Shown here piece after piece: positions 60,281 to 64,000 of a stretch of DNA of 64,000 bases. The notes below the pieces were generated by a model. That model saw nothing but the letters and a program-made list of their open reading frames with translations, had not been told where the DNA came from and searched no databases. Where the stretch lies: contig NZ_BARG01000031.1 of assembly GCF_000376565.1 (NCBI RefSeq), forward strand, positions 62,001 through 126,000. The letters run 5' to 3'. The position numbers were made by a program, and so were the translations under genes. Numbering within the stretch: position 1 is the stretch's first letter; the number at the start of each line of letters is the position of its first letter. This stretch comes from Streptomyces hokutonensis (GTDB lineage Bacteria > Actinomycetota > Actinomycetes > Streptomycetales > Streptomycetaceae).

Positions 60281-60961
60281 ATGGGCGACATGGTCGTGGT
60301 CGAGGACCTGCGTCGGACGTACGGCATCGGCGACACCGCCGTGCACGCCCTGCGCGGTGTCTCCTTCGGCGTGCCGCGCGGTGAGCTCGTCGCCCTGAGA
60401 GGCCGATCCGGCTCCGGCAAGACCACCGTGCTCAACCTGGTCGGCGGGCTCGACACTCCTGACGGCGGCCGGATCACCCTGGACGGCACCGACCTGGCCG
60501 GCCTCGGCGAGGACGACCTGCTGGCGCTGCGCCGGGACCGTATCGGCTTCGTCTTCCAGTCCTTCGGGCTCATCCCGATTCTCACCGCTGCCGAGAACGT
60601 CGGGGTCCCGTTGCGGCTGCGGAAGGTCCCGGCCCGCGAGCGCGAGGCCCGCGTCGGCCTCCTGCTCTCCCTCGTCGGGCTCGCCGAGCATGCCGGCCAG
60701 CGTCCCGGCGAACTCTCCGGCGGCCAGCAGCAGCGCGTCGCCATCGCCCGCGCGCTGGCCAACAACCCGGCCCTGATCATCGCCGACGAACCCACCGGCC
60801 AACTCGACGCGGACACCGGTCTCACCGTGATGGACCTGCTGCGTGCCGTCGTCCGCAGCGAGTCCGTCACCGCGCTCGTCGCCACCCACGACACCCAACT
60901 CCTGGCGCTGGCCGATCGCGTACTCGAACTCCGCGACGGCCGCATCGTCGAGGACGCCTGA
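60281..60961 (+). CDS. MacB/LolD-type ABC transporter ATPase
   Basis: A 226-residue ATPase. Walker A GRSGSGKTT (about residues 39-47), Q-loop VFQSFGLIPILTAAENV, signature LSGGQQQRVAIARAL, Walker B LIIADEPTG and the switch histidine in VATHDTQLL. The insert after the Q-loop and short length are typical of MacB/LolD ATPases that work with FtsX-type permeases. The permease at 62051-64000 is the likely partner, though it is on the opposite strand. ATG at 60281 follows GGTGGGGGGAAC. Confidence 0.9.
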   Translation: MGDMVVVEDLRRTYGIGDTAVHALRGVSFGVPRGELVALRGRSGSGKTTVLNLVGGLDTPDGGRITLDGTDLAGLGEDDLLALRRDRIGFVFQSFGLIPILTAAENVGVPLRLRKVPAREREARVGLLLSLVGLAEHAGQRPGELSGGQQQRVAIARALANNPALIIADEPTGQLDADTGLTVMDLLRAVVRSESVTALVATHDTQLLALADRVLELRDGRIVEDA

Positions 60962-61056
60962 CCGCACCCGCCGCCGCGTACTCCACGCGCCGTTCCGCAC
61001 TAGCCTGGCCGCTGTCCCACCGCTTCGGTGCCAGACCTCAACTCCCGGGAGTCCGC

Positions 61057-62043
61057 GTGGCAGTTCCTCAACAGCCCACCGGGGCACCGGACTTGGACGA
61101 GCTGCGGCGGCGGGCCACCGCGGCTGCCGCCCCGCGACGCGAGGAGGGGCTGGTCGTCTGCGAGAACCTGGTGCGGATCTACCAGACCGAGGGAGTCGAG
61201 GTGCAGGCCCTCCAAGGGCTCGACCTGGCCGTCGCCGAGGGCGAGATGATCGCGGTCATCGGCGCCTCCGGCTCCGGCAAGTCCACCCTGCTGGGCATCC
61301 TCTCCGGCCAGGACGTGCCGACGGCGGGTGCCGCCGAGGTCGCCGGACACGACCTGCTCGCCATGAAGCGCCGCGACCGCCTCAACTACCGCCGTACGAC
61401 GGTGGGTTTCGTCTGGCAGCAGACCTCCCGCAATCTGCTGCCCTACCTCTCGGCGGCCGAGAACGTGATGCTCCCGATGTCGTACACCGCGGTCAAGCGG
61501 TCCCAACGGCGGGCCCGCGCCGAGGAGTTGCTCGACCTGCTGTCCGTCGGCCACTGCCGGGACCGCACCCCCGACACCCTCTCCGGCGGTGAACAGCAGC
61601 GGGTCGCGGTCGCGGTCGCCAACGCCAACGAGCCCCGGGTGCTGTTCGCCGACGAACCCACCGGTGAGCTCGACACCGCCACCAGCGACGAGGTCTTCGC
61701 CGCACTGCGCCGGGCCAACGAGGACCTGGGCGTCACCGTGATCGTGGTCACCCACGACGCGCTGGTGTCCGAACAGGTCCAGCGCACCGTACTGATCCGC
61801 AACGGCCGCACCTCGACCGAGGTACTGCGCCGGGTCGCCACCGGCGAGGACGGCGTCGACGTGCTCACCGCCGAGGAGTACGCGGTCCTGGACGCCAGCG
61901 GCCGACTGCAGTTGCCCAGCGAGTTCACCGAGCGCCTGCACATGCGCAAGCGGGTGCGGCTCGCGTTGGAGAGCGACCACATCGGCGTCTGGCCGGACGA
62001 GGCCGCACGGCGCGCGAAGTCCGAGGCCGAGGACGCGAGTTAG
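61057..62043 (+). CDS. MacB/LolD-type ABC transporter ATPase with N- and C-terminal extensions
   Basis: A 328-residue ATPase. Walker A GASGSGKST (about residues 70-78), Q-loop WQQTSRNLLPYLSAAENV, signature LSGGEQQRVAVAVANA, Walker B VLFADEPTGELD and VVTHDALV. About 30 N-terminal and 80 C-terminal residues exceed the usual length; the extra C-terminus (VLTAEEYAVLDASGRLQLPSEFTERLHMRKRVRLALESDHIGVWP) resembles AbrB-like tails seen in some streptomycete ATPases of this type. GTG at 61057 has GGGAG upstream. Two ATPases for one visible permease suggests a heteromeric transporter. Confidence 0.9.
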   Translation: MAVPQQPTGAPDLDELRRRATAAAAPRREEGLVVCENLVRIYQTEGVEVQALQGLDLAVAEGEMIAVIGASGSGKSTLLGILSGQDVPTAGAAEVAGHDLLAMKRRDRLNYRRTTVGFVWQQTSRNLLPYLSAAENVMLPMSYTAVKRSQRRARAEELLDLLSVGHCRDRTPDTLSGGEQQRVAVAVANANEPRVLFADEPTGELDTATSDEVFAALRRANEDLGVTVIVVTHDALVSEQVQRTVLIRNGRTSTEVLRRVATGEDGVDVLTAEEYAVLDASGRLQLPSEFTERLHMRKRVRLALESDHIGVWPDEAARRAKSEAEDAS

Positions 62044-62050
62044 CAGGCGT

Positions 62051-64000
62051 TCATGTGAGGCGCAGTACCGCCCCCAAGCGGCGTCGGCGGGCGAGGACCG
62101 TCTCGGTGGCCGCCGCCGTCAGGATCAGCGCGGTCACTCCGGCGACTAGGGCCAGGGTCAGTGAGTAGTCCGTCCGCAGCGCCGGCTGGGCGGGGCCGCC
62201 GGTGAACTGCCGCAGGTCCAACGTCCCTGCCATCAGCCGTGGTTCGAGCAGCCCGAGCAGGGTGCCGCCCACTGCCGAGGCCACCGCCAGCGGCAGCAGT
62301 TGCAGGAAGTGCAGTGCCCCGGCCTCTCTGCCGCCGAGTCCCAGTGTGCGCAGGAACGAAGTGGTGCGGCTGCGCTCGTCGGAGGTGAGCGTGAGTTCCA
62401 GGGCGAGTGCGAGCAGGCCCGTCAGCGCGGCGAGGATCGAGGTGACGGTGTAGATCGTGCCGAGCCCTCGCGTCAGACCGTCCGCGCGCAGGGTGTCCAG
62501 CGTCTCGGAGCGGACCCGGATCCGGGCCAGCGGCCCGAGCGTCCTGGCGGCCGCCGACCGCAGTGCGGCGGGTGGTGTGGTGGTGGGAGTGCCGCCCTTG
62601 AGGAGCAACACCGTGCTTCCCGAGGGTTGTTGGGGCAGCAGACGGTCGGCGTCGGCGGTGGTGATCAGCAGCGGGGTTCCGGCGGGGATCAGTGCCGTGA
62701 CCGGTCCGAGGAGGGGGTCGTCGAGTTGCGCGGCGGTGAGGGTGCCGACCGGCTTGAGGGTCCGGTCCACCGGAGGCCGGCCCGGGGTCACGACGGTGGT
62801 GGTGAAGCCGCCGGTGCGCTCCCTCGCCCGGAGACCGGGGGAGAGGAAGGACGGCAGCGGGGTGCCCGAGTCGGCCGTGAGTCCGGACTGCAGGGCTTCG
62901 GCCAGCGGTGACTTCGGGGCGACGGCGGCCAGTTGGCGGGGATCCACGGTGACCACGGCGACCTGGGGGATCGCCGCACCGTCGGCCTGTCCCGCCAGGT
63001 CGAGCATGCGCAGCCGCTGGACGGCGGTCCGTACACCGGTCGTGACGGCCCCGGTGGAGGCCGCGGTCCCGGACACGGTCGCGCTCGCGTCGGCGCCGGT
63101 GGTCCAGGCCGCTCCCGTGGTCAGACCGTCGTCGATCGTACGGTGCACCAGGCCGCCGAACACGGCCGTCCCCAGGGTCAACACCAGGACGAACAGGGCC
63201 AGTCCGGTCGCCGGCGCGTCATGGGCGGCCCGGGCCGCTCCGACGAAGCCCACTGTTCCCCGGCCGCGCCGGGCCCGCCGTAGCACCAGGCGCAGGACGA
63301 GCGGATAGATCCGCAGCAGGAGCAGTACGACGGCCAGCGCCACCAGCACCGGAACCGCGCCCAGGATCCCGTCGGGGCCCTGCGAGCGCAGCGCGACCAC
63401 CCCGGCCGCCGTCGTGAGCAGCACCGTCAGCTCCAGGACCAGGCGGCGGCCGACGACCGTCCTCCGGCGCGGGCGCCGCAGTCGGCCGGGTCTGCGCGGT
63501 TCGCGGACCGCGAGCCAGGTCATCAGCGGCACCGTCAGCGCCACCACGGCGGTGGCACAGGCGGCGGGCACCGGTTGCGGCGATCCGGAGGTGCCGGTGG
63601 GCGCGAGGGCCCGTCCCGCCGCCCAGCCGAGCAGCGCGGCGGTCAGGACCACCGGCCAGGCCACGGCACAGCGCAGCAGCACCAGCCGCGCGGTGGACGC
63701 GCCCCGCGCCCGCTGCAACCGCAGATGCGCCCGCCTTCGGCGCAGCAGCAGTCGTACCGCTACCGCCGCAGTGGCCAGCGTGACCGCGGCCAGCGCGTCG
63801 ACGGCGAACGTCGCGAGGGACCTGGCCTGTTGGTCCTGTGCGGTGAACGCGGCGAGCATCGGTGTCAGGAAGTCGGTCAGCAGCAGGGGGCCGGTGGTCT
63901 GGCCGTCGACCTGGCAGGCGATGTCGTTGGTGATCGGGTCGACTCCCTGGCACAGGGCGGCGCTCAGGTCCGCGCTGTAGTGGGACAGCGGTCCGGTCAG
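62051..64000 (-). CDS. FtsX/MacB-type ABC transporter permease, 5' end beyond window
   Basis: At least 649 residues, continuing past position 64000 without a start. Membrane helices lie near the present N-terminus (FAVDALAAVTLATAAVAVRLL), several in the middle, and the FtsX core at the C-terminus (TSILAALTGLLALALELTL, LQLLPLAVASAVGGTLLGLL, LTLALVAGVTALILTAAAT). Two large extracytoplasmic loops separate the membrane blocks. Such permeases extrude lipoproteins or peptides, or regulate cell-wall enzymes. It converges with the two ATPase genes, the stop codons being 7 nt apart. Truncated by the window edge. Confidence 0.85.
   Translation of the reverse strand: MTGPLSHYSADLSAALCQGVDPITNDIACQVDGQTTGPLLLTDFLTPMLAAFTAQDQQARSLATFAVDALAAVTLATAAVAVRLLLRRRRAHLRLQRARGASTARLVLLRCAVAWPVVLTAALLGWAAGRALAPTGTSGSPQPVPAACATAVVALTVPLMTWLAVREPRRPGRLRRPRRRTVVGRRLVLELTVLLTTAAGVVALRSQGPDGILGAVPVLVALAVVLLLLRIYPLVLRLVLRRARRGRGTVGFVGAARAAHDAPATGLALFVLVLTLGTAVFGGLVHRTIDDGLTTGAAWTTGADASATVSGTAASTGAVTTGVRTAVQRLRMLDLAGQADGAAIPQVAVVTVDPRQLAAVAPKSPLAEALQSGLTADSGTPLPSFLSPGLRARERTGGFTTTVVTPGRPPVDRTLKPVGTLTAAQLDDPLLGPVTALIPAGTPLLITTADADRLLPQQPSGSTVLLLKGGTPTTTPPAALRSAAARTLGPLARIRVRSETLDTLRADGLTRGLGTIYTVTSILAALTGLLALALELTLTSDERSRTTSFLRTLGLGGREAGALHFLQLLPLAVASAVGGTLLGLLEPRLMAGTLDLRQFTGGPAQPALRTDYSLTLALVAGVTALILTAAATETVLARRRRLGAVLRLT

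Overview
The window reads as a Streptomyces-type chromosome: very high GC throughout, many GTG starts, a WhiB-family regulator, several ECF sigma factors, UTRA-type GntR and LacI regulators, and secreted polysaccharide-degrading enzymes. I see no rRNA, tRNA or CRISPR array. There is no single biosynthetic cluster. It is accessory and housekeeping DNA broken by one patch of insertion-sequence debris at about 31.8-35.9 kb.

Layout. 0-6 kb: start of an alpha/beta hydrolase, cyanase, an ECF42 sigma factor with its DGPF partner, then a rifamycin-defence operon in which a 20-bp palindrome matching the rifamycin-associated element (RAE) precedes an Rgt-like glycosyltransferase and the RNA polymerase-rescuing ATPase HelR. 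6-25.6 kb: regulators (GntR, MarR, PadR, LysR, TetR) among small oxidoreductases, esterases, an 8-oxoguanine-deaminase-like amidohydrolase, a molybdopterin oxidoreductase with its flavin reductase, a PrmC-like methyltransferase, a FadH-like flavoenzyme and a GH75 chitosanase. 25.6-27.7 kb: dhaKLM dihydroxyacetone kinase. 28-31.8 kb: a TetR/membrane-protein divergent pair with a long symmetrical operator, then an Lrp regulator divergent from a PLP decarboxylase. 31.8-35.9 kb: remnants of LysR, HNH, IS5, IS701-like and two IS21 genes around an intact SDR gene and a foreign-looking methyltransferase. 36-38 kb: a large membrane-anchored pentapeptide-repeat protein. 38.8-47 kb: a LacI-controlled sugar ABC transporter with two glycoside hydrolases. 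47.4-49.8 kb: a gene of unknown function and galU.

49.9-59.9 kb is the most striking part. Six copies of TGTCACA-N16-GGTC, each with exactly 16 bases of spacing, lie just upstream of six transcription units: an orphan fumarate reductase/succinate dehydrogenase-type flavoprotein, an NAD(P)-binding SDR, a WhiB plus solo cytochrome b operon, a divergent degenerate sigma-like gene, an ECF41 sigma factor, and a type II NADH dehydrogenase plus small membrane protein. The motif closely resembles the ECF41 promoter signature as I remember it, and two ECF41 genes lie in the same stretch. I infer a compact ECF41 regulon coding for an alternative redox or respiratory module. 60-64 kb: two MacB-type ATPases facing an FtsX-type permease that runs off the window.
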